Source: RGIG3077 sp964490175
GTDB lineage: Bacteria > Bacillota > Clostridia > Oscillospirales > Ruminococcaceae
Length of the DNA: 64,000 nucleotides
Direction: 5' to 3'
NCBI GenBank assembly: GCA_964490175.1
Contig: CAZBAI010000004.1
Span: 17,460 to 81,459, forward strand
Position numbers and translations under genes: made by a program. The stretch's first letter is position 1; every line of letters starts with the position of its first letter. The notes beneath the pieces were generated by a model, which was not told the DNA's origin, did no database searches, and saw nothing but the letters and a program-made list of their open reading frames with translations. Below, one piece after another: positions 1-9,029 of the stretch.

Positions 1-743
1 CCATCGGGCGGACAGCCTGCAACATATCTCGGCTTTTTGCTAAAATCAAGGTCGAAAAGCGCAGGGCAAGCCCACACATCGGCGCTGTCATATGACGCAT
101 ATATGGGCATATCTCCGATTATTAAGATTCGTTTTTTGTTGGCATATTCCTTAAGTTTTGCCCACTGCTCAAAAAATTTATACTGCAAAAATTTATAAAA
201 GCTTGTTTGTTCAAAAAGCTCTTCACCGTATTTTTGCAGCAAATCCGATTTTGAAAGTTTGCTGCATTCTCCCCACTTATCGTGTGAAGCTCCGCCGAAT
301 TTATCCTTTAATGCCATAAACAATGCATAATCGTCAAGCCAAGCGTTATTTCGGCAAAATTCGTCAAAGCTTCGGTCTTTAAAATCTTTCGCACCGCAAT
401 ACGCCGTTTTGAGCAGCTTGCGGCGGTTTTCATACAGCTTTTGATAATCGATATTGCAAATATCCTTGCCAAAATCGGCAAGATCGCATTCTTTTTTCGT
501 CAGCAAGCCCTCATCGCACAGCGCTTTAAGACTAATAAAATAAGAGTTTCCGGCAAATACGGAAAATGATTGATACGGCGAATCGCCAAACCCTGTCGGA
601 CACATCGGCAAAAGCTGCCAATATCTTTGCCCTGCCGATTCCAGAAAATCCGCAAATTCATATGTGCTTTCATCAAAGCAGCCGATTCCGTATTCCGACG
701 GCAAGCTCGATATTGCAAGCAGTATTCCTGCGCTTTTTTGCAT
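1..743 (-). CDS. malQ: 4-alpha-glucanotransferase (amylomaltase, GH77), partial
   Basis: This cytoplasmic enzyme moves maltosyl or longer segments between alpha-1,4-glucans. About 247 N-terminal residues, roughly half of a GH77 protein, are visible before the window edge cuts the gene. Typical MalQ signatures are SPYQSFSVFAGNSYF near residue 50 and GDMPIYASYDSADVW near residue 210. The ATG at 743 is preceded by GAGGTG at a good distance and lies 4 bases after the stop of the upstream gene, so it is the last visible member of the glgP-PTS-EEP-malQ operon. Paired with GlgP it would process internal glycogen or maltodextrin. The assignment is firm; the missing half cannot be checked. Confidence 0.93.
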   Translation of the reverse strand, partial: MQKSAGILLAISSLPSEYGIGCFDESTYEFADFLESAGQRYWQLLPMCPTGFGDSPYQSFSVFAGNSYFISLKALCDEGLLTKKECDLADFGKDICNIDYQKLYENRRKLLKTAYCGAKDFKDRSFDEFCRNNAWLDDYALFMALKDKFGGASHDKWGECSKLSKSDLLQKYGEELFEQTSFYKFLQYKFFEQWAKLKEYANKKRILIIGDMPIYASYDSADVWACPALFDLDFSKKPRYVAGCPPD

Positions 744-747
744 TTTT

Positions 748-1581
748 TCACACCTCGCATTCGACCAAAACGCCGTAATGATCGGAAACTAACGGACTGC
801 TTTTTCCGTCGAAAATCACTCTGTATTCCGATACCTTAGGCTTTTTATTGTGCCATATCTGGTCTATGCGCATTTCATCGCAATTTTTTAATCGTTCTTT
901 CCACCCGTCGATATTGCCCCTTGCCGTATTCTCGCCGTGCCTGATTTCGGCAAACTCATAGCAATCATACCAATTCGACCGCTTTATCATATCATAGCCC
1001 TCGTTTGTGCGCTGTGCCGGATTGTTAAAATCGCCCAAAAGCCATATTTTTTGTGATTTAGGCAAATTTTTCAAAGTTTTTTCCCACTGCGCAGAAAAAG
1101 GCTCGGCTTTATCGTTCCACCAACCGTAATGAACGCTGAAAAACCAGCTGTCTGCCGATTCTTTTGTTCGCACGCCGAGCAGTTTTCGTGTTTTCCAATC
1201 ATTGCAATCGCATTTTTCGCTCACACAGAATTGCTTTGCTTCGATTATTTTACTTTTGCTCATAAGGGCAATTCCCTCTTCATATTTGCCGTAACCGTTT
1301 TTTATTTTCAGCCATGTCCAATAATATTTTACGTTTTTGCGGCAAAGCAGCTTTGCAATGTTCATAACATGGTTGTCAATTTTTATATCACAGCTCTTGT
1401 CGCAGGCAAAATATCCGCAACTTTCGTCAATTTCGGCGCTCAAAGCATCGGCGCTTTGATTTGCCTCCTGCAAGGCTATAATATCGGGAAAAATCTTTGC
1501 GACGGTTTCGGCAAAAATCTCTGATTTTTTGCTGTAATCGCTTTCGATAAGACTGTGCGTATTGAGCGTTAAAAGCTTCAT
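748..1581 (-). CDS. endonuclease/exonuclease/phosphatase (EEP) family protein
   Basis: 277 residues with the DNase I/EEP metallo-phosphoesterase fold. Visible motifs are the N-terminal Asn (LNTHS), the metal-binding Glu (ALQEANQ), a His in SVHYGWW, the Asp-x-Asn pair (LLGDFNNP) and the terminal Asp-His (SDHYGVL). An in-frame GTG overlaps the stop of the PTS gene. The ATG at 1581 is preferred because GAGGTG precedes it by 6 bases and because MKLLTLN is the usual EEP start. No signal peptide is present, so it is cytoplasmic. The substrate is unknown: nucleic acid, inositol phosphate and sugar-phosphate ester are all possible. Its place between a sugar PTS and malQ suggests a carbohydrate-linked substrate, but that is only inference. 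Confidence 0.85.
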   Translation of the reverse strand: MKLLTLNTHSLIESDYSKKSEIFAETVAKIFPDIIALQEANQSADALSAEIDESCGYFACDKSCDIKIDNHVMNIAKLLCRKNVKYYWTWLKIKNGYGKYEEGIALMSKSKIIEAKQFCVSEKCDCNDWKTRKLLGVRTKESADSWFFSVHYGWWNDKAEPFSAQWEKTLKNLPKSQKIWLLGDFNNPAQRTNEGYDMIKRSNWYDCYEFAEIRHGENTARGNIDGWKERLKNCDEMRIDQIWHNKKPKVSEYRVIFDGKSSPLVSDHYGVLVECEV

Positions 1582-1589
1582 TTTGCACC

Positions 1590-3731
1590 TCACAAAATAT
1601 CATTTATATCGGATTTGAGCACATCGGCTTTCGGTCCGTATATTGCCTGAATGCCCTCGCCCTTTCTCACCACGCCGAGTGCACCCTGCGATTTCCACTG
1701 CGTATCATTTGCAACCTTTTGCGGATTTTTCACCGTAACACGCAGCCTTGTCATGCACGCATCGACAAACACAATATTATCTCTGCCGCCCAAAAGCTCG
1801 ATTATTTTTTCCGCCTGCAAGCTTGAATGCGCCGATTTCTTGTCGGAATCATTTTGAGTATCGTTAGCGCCGTCTAAAATATAATTGCCGAGTCTGCCGG
1901 GTGTTGCAAGCTTAAATCCGCCTATCATATAATAAGCGACAAAATATCCGATTGCAAAAAACGCTATTGAGCTTATCACAAAATTTATTATATCGCCCGC
2001 AAGTCCGGCTTTCAGCGACATCGGGATTCTCGTTATAAATTCAAGATTTCCGAACGAATGCAGCCGCAGATTCACAATCCCCGAAAGAGCAAAAGCGCAC
2101 CCTTGAAGCAACGCATAAACAATATACAGCGGCAAAGCACAAAACATAAACATAAACTCAATCGGCTCGGTAACGCCCGTCAAAAAAACCGCAAGCGACG
2201 CCGAAAAAAACATTGAACGGTATTTTTTGCGCTTGTCTGCGTCGGTTCTGCGATACATCGCCAGCGCAACGCCAAGCAAAAGTCCGGTTGCGCCTATCAT
2301 CTGCCCAACCTTAAAGCGTGCCGGTGTTACGCTTTCCAAAAGAGTGTTATATGACGATATATCGCCCGTGCTTTTGAAATTTATCAAATCCGTCACCCAC
2401 GCAAGCCAAAGCGGGTCTTGACCGAAAACCTGCGTGCCCGCATTAGTGCCGGTCAAAATGCGGTAAGTGCCACCGAACGAGGTATAATTCATCGGAATGG
2501 TAAGCATATGGTGCAAACCGAAGGGAAGCAGCAGCCTTTCCAGTGTGCCGTATACAAAAGGCGCCAGCAGCGGTGATGATGACGATGAATCGGCAATCCA
2601 TATGCCAAACGCATTTATTTGCGATTGAACAAGCGGCCATATCACCGAAAGCCCAAGCGACACTATCGATGACCAAAATATTACCGCAAGCGGCACAAAA
2701 CGCTTTCCGTTAAAAAACGAAAGTGCGTCGGGCAGTTTTCTGAAATTGTAAAACTTATTATATACACTTCCGCCGACAAAGCCCGATATAATGCCGACAA
2801 ATACGCCCATATTGAGCGCAGGCGCTCCAAGCACGGAGGTAAAATAATTTTCAACAAGCATTTCATTGCCGAAAAGCGAATGCACGACTGCTTCAGGGTC
2901 GCTTAGCATATCGCCTGAAACGCCGAAAACCGCCCCTGTTATGCTGTTTATAAGAATAAATGTCAGCAATGCGGCAAAAGCTCCGCCGGCACGCTCCTTT
3001 GCCCACGAACCGCCGATTGCCACCGCAAATAAAATATGCAAATTGTTGATAACCGCCCAGCCGATATTTTCGACCACACCGCCGATTGCCGCTACAACCG
3101 CATTGTCACCGCCGGCAATGAGGGCAAGCTTGCCGAGGCTTATCATCAACCCTGCCGCCGGCATAACGGCGATAACCGTCATAAGCACCTTTCCGAGCTT
3201 TTGCAAAAAATCAAAGCTCTTTGAAGGCTCTTTAGACTTTGCTTCTTTTAAATTCTCACTCTCTTCAAAAGCTATCAGTTCGGATTCGCCGCCCCTTACA
3301 TCGCCTTTGGAAATATGCAAATTCAATCCGTCTGCTCCGTCGCTTATCAAAATCGGCGTTATCAAGTTGATATTGTGCCTTTTAAGCAACTCTATATCAA
3401 CCCGTGCAATAATATCACCGACCTTTACCCTATCGCCGACAGATACCGACACATCAAACCCATTGCCTTCCAGCGAAACCGTTTCAAGCCCGAAATGCAC
3501 AAGAACCTCAATCCCATCATCGGAAGTAAATCCGAATGCGTGCTTTGTTTGAGCTATTGAGGACACAACGCCGTCAACAGGACTGTATATTACCCCGTCG
3601 TTCGGAATAACCGCACAGCCGTCACCCAAAGTCTTTTCGGAAAAAACCTTATCCGGCACTTTTTCAAGTTCTACGATTTTTCCGCTTACAGGTGAAATTA
3701 TCGGTGCTGTTTTGCTTGATTTTTCGCCCAT
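1590..3731 (-). CDS. PTS glucose/N-acetylglucosamine-family permease, domain order EIIA-EIIC-EIIB
   Basis: This membrane permease phosphorylates a hexose during uptake, using phosphate relayed from HPr. From the N-terminus it has an EIIA domain (residues 1-150, active His79 in LVHFGLETV), an EIIC membrane domain (about 175-620, starting FLQKLGKVLM and VMPAAGL) and an EIIB domain (about 635-713, phospho-Cys659 in DACMTRLRV). Most family members are ordered C-B-A, so the N-terminal EIIA is unusual. An ATG at 3788 is also in frame. The ATG at 3731 is chosen because GGGAGG precedes it by 7 bases, giving 713 residues. It lies 32 bases after glgP in the same operon. Substrate is probably glucose, less likely maltose or GlcNAc. 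Confidence 0.92.
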   Translation of the reverse strand: MGEKSSKTAPIISPVSGKIVELEKVPDKVFSEKTLGDGCAVIPNDGVIYSPVDGVVSSIAQTKHAFGFTSDDGIEVLVHFGLETVSLEGNGFDVSVSVGDRVKVGDIIARVDIELLKRHNINLITPILISDGADGLNLHISKGDVRGGESELIAFEESENLKEAKSKEPSKSFDFLQKLGKVLMTVIAVMPAAGLMISLGKLALIAGGDNAVVAAIGGVVENIGWAVINNLHILFAVAIGGSWAKERAGGAFAALLTFILINSITGAVFGVSGDMLSDPEAVVHSLFGNEMLVENYFTSVLGAPALNMGVFVGIISGFVGGSVYNKFYNFRKLPDALSFFNGKRFVPLAVIFWSSIVSLGLSVIWPLVQSQINAFGIWIADSSSSSPLLAPFVYGTLERLLLPFGLHHMLTIPMNYTSFGGTYRILTGTNAGTQVFGQDPLWLAWVTDLINFKSTGDISSYNTLLESVTPARFKVGQMIGATGLLLGVALAMYRRTDADKRKKYRSMFFSASLAVFLTGVTEPIEFMFMFCALPLYIVYALLQGCAFALSGIVNLRLHSFGNLEFITRIPMSLKAGLAGDIINFVISSIAFFAIGYFVAYYMIGGFKLATPGRLGNYILDGANDTQNDSDKKSAHSSLQAEKIIELLGGRDNIVFVDACMTRLRVTVKNPQKVANDTQWKSQGALGVVRKGEGIQAIYGPKADVLKSDINDIL

Positions 3732-3763
3732 AAAAAACCTCCCTACCGAATTTTTAAAAAAAG

Positions 3764-6028
3764 CTACATACCTTGATATAATCTCCAAATATCCCGATTA
3801 TATTCGCTTGCCGTCCTGTCGGAGGAAAAATATCCTGCCATTGCAATGTTCGCAAGCATTTTTTTCGCCCAGCCGAAACGGTCTGTATAATCCGAATATG
3901 CCGCAGTTCGTTTTTTTGCATAGTCGTCAAAATCGGGAAAAGTCATAAACCAATCCTTATTTTTCAGCTCGTTTGAAAGCCTTTCAAGGCACTGCTTATT
4001 TCCTATTTTCATCATTTCTTTGCCCGTTATAAAATCAATTGCATTTTTTATATTTGCATTATTTTTGTAATATTCAAAAGGCTCATAGCTTTTATCTTTG
4101 TATCTTTTAACGACCTTGTCGCTTGAATCACCGAAAATATAAATATTATCGTCACCCACAAGACTGCGTATTTCAACATTTGCGCCGTCTGCCGTGCCCA
4201 AAGTCACAGCGCCGTTAAGCATAAGCTTCATGTTGCCCGTGCCGCTTGCCTCCTTTGAAGCAAGCGATATCTGCTGTGAAATATCGCAAGCCGGAATCAG
4301 CATTTGCGCCGAGCTGACATTATAGTTTTCAACCATCACAACCCTTAGTTGCCTGCTGACATCACCGTTATTTTCAATCAGTTGATTCATGCATAAAATC
4401 AAATGAATTATATCCTGTGCGATTGTATAAGCAGGCGCCGCCTTTGCCCCGAATATCACCGTAACGGGAAACGGCAAATCAACGCCCGATTTTATTTCAA
4501 GATATTTACAAATTACATACAATATATTAAGCTGCTGCCTTTTGTATTCATGCAAGCGCTTTATCTGAATATCGAAAATCGAATTTTCATCAATTTCCGT
4601 GCCTTGCCGATAAAGCAGCTGCCGTTTCAGCTCAAGTTTATTTTTTTGCTTTATATCCAAAAGCTTGGCAAGCACCTCTTTATCGTCTTTATATTCAAGC
4701 AATTTTTCAAGCTCCAAAGCGTCTTTTCGCCAGCTTTTTCCGATAAGCGAATCGGCAAACAGCGCAAGCTCGGGGTTTGCGTTTATAAGCCAACGCCGAA
4801 AGGTTATTCCGTTTGTTTTGTTTGAAAACTTTTCGGGATATATTTTATAAAAATCGCAAAGCTCCTCATTTTTTAAAATATTTGTATGAAGCTGTGCCAC
4901 GCCGTTTACGCTGAATGAATAATGAATGGCGATATGCGCCATGTGCACAAGCCCGTTTTCGTCGATAATTCGCAGCTTTGGGTTGTCATGCTCGGCTTTT
5001 GTTTTTTTATCAAGCATTTTTATTATTTCGACAATTTGCGGCACGACTTTTTCAATATACGAAAGCGGCCATTTTTCAAGTGCCTCGGAAAGAATCGTAT
5101 GATTTGTATAAGCACAGCTTTTTCTTACAATCTCAATTGCCTTATCTTCATCGATATTCCTTTCGCAAAGCAGCCTGATAAGCTCGGGAATAATCATTGC
5201 CGGATGCGTATCGTTTATCTGAATCACGGCATAATCATAAAGGTCATAAAGCTTACAATTACGCATAACGCTTTCATCGATAATCAGCCTTGCCGCATTC
5301 GACGCCATAAAATATTCCTGATAAATTCTCAAAAGACGTCCGTTTTCATCGCTGTCATCAGGATAAAGAAACAACGTCAGATTCTTTTGAATATCAGTCT
5401 TATCAAACTCAATTCCGTCATGCACGATTGATTCATCGGCGCTTTCGGCATCAAACAAATGCAGTCTGTTTACAACTCCGTTATAGCCGGTGATTATAAT
5501 GTCATACATTTTTGAAGAAATTGTAAAATCTTTAAATGCAATGCTGTACGAAACGTCGGTTTCTTCAAGCGGACTGTTTGCATTTTTCCAAAAATCCGGT
5601 GCGGCAGTCTGCATATTGTTTTTGAAAATTTGCTTAAAAAGTCCGAAGTGATAACACAGCCCGATGCCATCGCCGCAAAGCCCAAGCGTTGCGGCAGAAT
5701 CGAGCAGGCACACCGCAAGCCGCCCGAGTCCGCCGTTTCCCAGCGCCGGCTCGTTTTCAAGTTCTTCTATTTCCGCAATGCTTTTGCCGTTTTCTTCAAG
5801 CTCTTTTTTCACCTCGTCATACAACCCCAAATTTATCAAATTGTTTGACAAAAGCTTTCCTATGAGAAATTCGGCGCAAATGTAATACAATTTCTTTTTG
5901 TCATCGCTTTTTTCTTTTTGTTTTGCCGCTTGATTTATCGTTATTAACAATGCGCAGTAAATTTCCTCATTGCTGCATTGCGCTATATTTTTGCCATATG
6001 TGCGCTGTAAAATATTTGAAAGTAACAT
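3764..6028 (-). CDS. glgP: glycogen/alpha-glucan phosphorylase (GT35)
   Basis: This enzyme releases glucose-1-phosphate from the non-reducing ends of glycogen or maltodextrin with inorganic phosphate, in the cytoplasm. The 754 residues match the shorter bacterial phosphorylases. Family motifs include YYICAEFLIG near residue 50, EPALGNGGLGRLA near 92, and the pyridoxal-phosphate lysine in EASGTGNMKLMLNG, followed by TADGANVEI. The ATG at 6028 follows AGGAG closely. It is the first gene of the leftward operon with the PTS permease, the EEP protein and malQ, which links glucan breakdown to sugar uptake. Confidence 0.96.
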   Translation of the reverse strand: MLLSNILQRTYGKNIAQCSNEEIYCALLITINQAAKQKEKSDDKKKLYYICAEFLIGKLLSNNLINLGLYDEVKKELEENGKSIAEIEELENEPALGNGGLGRLAVCLLDSAATLGLCGDGIGLCYHFGLFKQIFKNNMQTAAPDFWKNANSPLEETDVSYSIAFKDFTISSKMYDIIITGYNGVVNRLHLFDAESADESIVHDGIEFDKTDIQKNLTLFLYPDDSDENGRLLRIYQEYFMASNAARLIIDESVMRNCKLYDLYDYAVIQINDTHPAMIIPELIRLLCERNIDEDKAIEIVRKSCAYTNHTILSEALEKWPLSYIEKVVPQIVEIIKMLDKKTKAEHDNPKLRIIDENGLVHMAHIAIHYSFSVNGVAQLHTNILKNEELCDFYKIYPEKFSNKTNGITFRRWLINANPELALFADSLIGKSWRKDALELEKLLEYKDDKEVLAKLLDIKQKNKLELKRQLLYRQGTEIDENSIFDIQIKRLHEYKRQQLNILYVICKYLEIKSGVDLPFPVTVIFGAKAAPAYTIAQDIIHLILCMNQLIENNGDVSRQLRVVMVENYNVSSAQMLIPACDISQQISLASKEASGTGNMKLMLNGAVTLGTADGANVEIRSLVGDDNIYIFGDSSDKVVKRYKDKSYEPFEYYKNNANIKNAIDFITGKEMMKIGNKQCLERLSNELKNKDWFMTFPDFDDYAKKRTAAYSDYTDRFGWAKKMLANIAMAGYFSSDRTASEYNRDIWRLYQGM

Positions 6029-6208
6029 GATTTATCTCCTATATTTTTTTAAAACTTTTTGCCTTAGCTTTATTATGACCCCGCCAATGCCGCAGTAATC
6101 ATTTTTTCTTTAAAAAATACCGGGCTTTAATTTTTGCGACAAAGCTTTCCGCCGATTTAATGCGCATTTGCCGCACAAGTTGAGTCAATACAGATAAAAA
6201 AACAAAAC

Positions 6209-6248
6209 GCACTGCTTTAAGGCTTGTAAAAAAGCCGTAAAACAGTGC
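6209..6248 (-). terminator. Rho-independent terminator after tsaD
   Basis: A long stem (GCACTG...CAGTGC with an inner GGCTT/AAGCC helix) is followed on the minus strand by GTTTTGTTTTTTT. It lies 26 bases past the tsaD stop and upstream of glgP, so it ends the rimI-tsaD transcript and separates it from the glgP operon. Confidence 0.85.
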
Positions 6249-6273
6249 ATTTATTCATCATTTTTATATATAT

Positions 6274-7284
6274 TCAGTTGTCCTCAAGCGGCATTGTGGC
6301 ATAAGCGTTAAGGCTTAAATCCGCTCTTTTTCCGCTTATATATTCATAATATCCTTGGCAGGCGATCATCGCCGCATTGTCACCGCAGTATTTAAGTTCA
6401 GGCAAAAAAAGGCGTTTGTTTTCGTTTAAGCACGCACTTTCAAACGAGTTGCGCACCCCTGTGTTTGCCGAAACGCCGCCTGCGACGGCGATTTTGTCAT
6501 AGCCGAGATTTTTTGCGGCAAGCATTGTTTTTTGCGTCAAAATCGAAGCAATTTTTGATTGAAGCGATGCACAAAGGTCGTTTTTATCAATACTTTCATT
6601 CTTTTGCTCGGCATTGTGGACAAGGTTTACAACAGCGGTTTTCAAACCCGAAAAGCTGAAATCATACTCACCTGTGGCAACCTTGGGGGTTGGCAACGAA
6701 TATCTTTCGGCATTACCGTCTTTTGCGGATTTATCGACCCACACGCCGCCCGGATACGGAAATCCCATAACTCTCGCCGCTTTATCAAAGCATTCGCCTG
6801 CGGCGTCATCACGTGTTCTGCCCACCACACTGAATTTTGTATAATCACGCACCTCAACAATATGACTGTGCCCGCCGCTTGCAACAAGGCAAAGATACGG
6901 CGGCTTTAAATCAACATGGCTGATATAATTCGAGGCAATATGCCCGGCAAGATGGTGCACCGGCACAAGCGGCTTGTCCCACGCCATTGCCAAAGCCTTT
7001 GCAAAGCTAACTCCGACAAGCAATGCGCCAATCAACCCGGGAGCGTATGTCACGGCGACCGCATCAATATCATCACAGGTGCAATTTGCGTCATCAAGCG
7101 CTTTTTGCACAACACCGAGTATATTCTCGCAATGGCGGCGTGAAGCAATTTCCGGCACAACGCCGCCGAATTTACGGTGCTCTTCAATTTGCGTTGCCAC
7201 CACCGAGGAAAGAATGATTCTCCCATCTTCACAAACGCTTGCGGCTGTTTCGTCGCAAGAACTTTCAATTCCCAATATTTTCAT
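6274..7284 (-). CDS. tsaD: tRNA N6-adenosine threonylcarbamoyltransferase
   Basis: TsaD transfers the threonylcarbamoyl group from threonylcarbamoyl-AMP to A37 of ANN-decoding tRNAs, acting with TsaB and TsaE. The 336 residues and motifs are typical: GIESSCDETA at the N-terminus, EIASRRH, the metal-binding pair in VHHLAGH near residue 110, and late GGVSANTGVR. The ATG overlaps the rimI stop by one base (TAATG), showing translational coupling. The common neighbour tsaB is not in this window; the rimI-tsaD pair is otherwise standard in Firmicutes. Confidence 0.97.
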   Translation of the reverse strand: MKILGIESSCDETAASVCEDGRIILSSVVATQIEEHRKFGGVVPEIASRRHCENILGVVQKALDDANCTCDDIDAVAVTYAPGLIGALLVGVSFAKALAMAWDKPLVPVHHLAGHIASNYISHVDLKPPYLCLVASGGHSHIVEVRDYTKFSVVGRTRDDAAGECFDKAARVMGFPYPGGVWVDKSAKDGNAERYSLPTPKVATGEYDFSFSGLKTAVVNLVHNAEQKNESIDKNDLCASLQSKIASILTQKTMLAAKNLGYDKIAVAGGVSANTGVRNSFESACLNENKRLFLPELKYCGDNAAMIACQGYYEYISGKRADLSLNAYATMPLEDN

Positions 7285-7727
7285 TAGCGCTCCATCTCTT
7301 TTAAAAATTTCGTCATCAATATTGCATCCTCAAAGGGGGCGCTGTAAAAACCTTTGCGCACCCCTACCGTTTTAAATCCGTTTTTTTCATACAAATTGCG
7401 TGCCGCAACATTGCCCTTCCTGACTTCAAGCATAATACATTCGGCAAAGTTGCCGACATATTCTTCAAGCTCGCACAGCAAGCTTTCGGCAACGCCGGAA
7501 TTTCGACTGTCAGGCTTAGTTGCAAGCCTATTTATATTAACCTCATCAAGAACAAAATCCGCAAATAAATATCCGCAAAGCTTGCCGCTTTTTATCGCAC
7601 ACAGCAGTATATTGCGCTCGTTTTCAATGGCGTCTTTAATGTTTTTTTCGCTCCACGTCTGCCGAAAGCATTGGTTTTCGATATCGACAATCGACTTTAT
7701 ATCAAGGCTTGTAATTTTCCTTATCAT
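7284..7727 (-). CDS. rimI: [ribosomal protein S18]-alanine N-acetyltransferase, GNAT family
   Basis: A GNAT-fold acetyl-CoA-dependent enzyme of about 147 residues. It shows a RimI-like N-terminus (MIRKITSLDI), the acetyl-CoA loop around RNSGVAESLL, and the C-terminal LEVRKGNVAARNLYEKNGF typical of RimI. An upstream GTG at 7748 overlaps the previous stop. The ATG at 7727 is preferred because it gives the family N-terminus and has a weak GGAA site 6 bases upstream. RimI acetylates ribosomal protein S18 in E. coli; the target here is inferred from adjacency to tsaD, a conserved pairing. Confidence 0.9.
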   Translation of the reverse strand: MIRKITSLDIKSIVDIENQCFRQTWSEKNIKDAIENERNILLCAIKSGKLCGYLFADFVLDEVNINRLATKPDSRNSGVAESLLCELEEYVGNFAECIMLEVRKGNVAARNLYEKNGFKTVGVRKGFYSAPFEDAILMTKFLKEMER

Positions 7728-7744
7728 AACATTTCCGGCAGTTT

Positions 7745-8290
7745 TCACCGTTTACCCAAAAATCTCGGTTTAAAATAATCTTTATATATAAGCATATATG
7801 CAGTGAGAATTTTATCATAAACCAAAAAAACAATTGTGGTAAAGATAAGCAACACGGGAACAACGTATTTTCCGAGAAATTCAAAATCGGCAAACATATC
7901 ATCGACCCCAAGCACCAGCATACTGAGCTTAAATATTGCAACAATGCAGACGTTATATATCAAAACTTTCAACACAAACCGAATTAACGCTGTTTTCAAC
8001 CTGTCTATATACTGCTTTAAAATCGGATAATGCCCAAACAGCATAATAAACATCAATGCGGCTTCCTTATCGGGAGTTATAAACAGCGAAAGCAAGCCGA
8101 TTCCGATATAAGTGACAAACGCCCATTTCACGCCGATATCAGCCACTATCACCAACAGCAGACCGCCTGCAAGCATTGGAAATGCAATATAAAACGCCGG
8201 CAAAATGCCTGTCATAAACATTACAAACAAGCTCATTGAAGATATCACGCCGCCAAGAGCGACCTTATAGCTGGCGTTTTTACATTCCAA
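7745..8290 (-). CDS. predicted multi-pass membrane protein, unknown function
   Basis: About 181 residues with five or six hydrophobic segments: MSLFVMFMTGILPAFYIAF, a glycine-rich AGGLLLVIVADIG, FVTYIGIGLLSLFI, VLKVLIYNVCIVAIF and VVPVLLIFTTIVFLVY. A basic C-terminal tail ends KPRFLGKR. The overall look resembles small substrate-binding membrane subunits (ECF S-component-like), but I see no diagnostic motif. The TTG at 8290 has a GAGGTGG site 5-6 bases upstream; a GTG at 8299 inside that site is the alternative. It sits just ahead of rimI-tsaD and overlaps the possible rimI GTG start. Confidence 0.7.
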   Translation of the reverse strand: MECKNASYKVALGGVISSMSLFVMFMTGILPAFYIAFPMLAGGLLLVIVADIGVKWAFVTYIGIGLLSLFITPDKEAALMFIMLFGHYPILKQYIDRLKTALIRFVLKVLIYNVCIVAIFKLSMLVLGVDDMFADFEFLGKYVVPVLLIFTTIVFLVYDKILTAYMLIYKDYFKPRFLGKR

Positions 8291-8348
8291 AATTTCCACC
8301 TCTTCAAACTTTCTTTACCTTTAATTTTAACAAATAAAGCACCAAAAG

Positions 8349-8807
8349 TCAACACCTTGCTTGCAGTGCCTCAACAAATCCGTTTTGCTCATAAAGATAT
8401 ATATCGGCGGCGATGATTTTGCCGTTTTTAACAACAAGCGACGCCCTTACATTGTCCGAATCTTCATAGTTTTTCACCTCATATGTATAAAGCCGGGCTT
8501 TTTCGCCTTTGTACTTTTCGATATCAAAGCCTGCGGCGGATTGCATTTGACAATATTCGGCATAAGATTTTGAAAACTCGCTCGGTATTTGAATCTGCCT
8601 TGATGATAATTCTTTAACGTCAAGCTTATTCATATTCAAAAAAAATTCTCTTGCCTGTGCCGAAGAATAATCCCTGTTTTCTCTTACCTGCTTATTTAAA
8701 ACATAATGCGACAGCAAAATTGCTGTCAACAGTGACAAAATCAATATCAAAACAATTGAAAAGCGCTTTATTTTCGTCCCTTTTAAATTAAATGACATCA
8801 AAAACAT
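8349..8807 (-). CDS. single-pass membrane protein, DUF4830-like
   Basis: 152 residues: a short basic cytoplasmic N-terminus, one membrane helix at about residues 15-34 (FSIVLILILSLLTAILLS), then an extracytoplasmic domain. That domain includes DYSSAQAREFF and a two-stranded region (ARLYTYEV, ASLVVKNGKIIAADIYL) that resembles DUF4830 proteins of Ruminococcaceae. An upstream GTG at 8819 lies inside the Shine-Dalgarno-like GGGGTGAG. The ATG at 8807 is therefore taken as the start. Function is unknown. Confidence 0.7.
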   Translation of the reverse strand: MFLMSFNLKGTKIKRFSIVLILILSLLTAILLSHYVLNKQVRENRDYSSAQAREFFLNMNKLDVKELSSRQIQIPSEFSKSYAEYCQMQSAAGFDIEKYKGEKARLYTYEVKNYEDSDNVRASLVVKNGKIIAADIYLYEQNGFVEALQARC

Positions 8808-8886
8808 AAAAAATCTCACCCCTTTTGATTAAATTATGCGCATTTGCAAAAATTTATTACAAAAATAACGCTAAGGCAAAATGCAC

Positions 8887-8915
8887 TTGAAATCATAATG
8901 ATTTTGTGCTATAAT
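8887..8915 (+). promoter_or_regulatory. near-consensus sigma-A promoter for the DUF1846 gene
   Basis: TTGAAA (8887-8892) and TATAAT (8910-8915) are separated by exactly 17 bases. Transcription would start near 8922, giving a leader of about 108 bases before the ATG at 9030. Confidence 0.8.
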
Positions 8916-9029
8916 GTTTTTCGGGTTGATTTGATTCGACCCTCTTTGCGGTATTGCGACGTTTTTGCTGTATCTTGCCTGCATTGCCGCAGCAAAATTG
9001 AATCTGATGAATTATCGAGGTTGCGTAAG

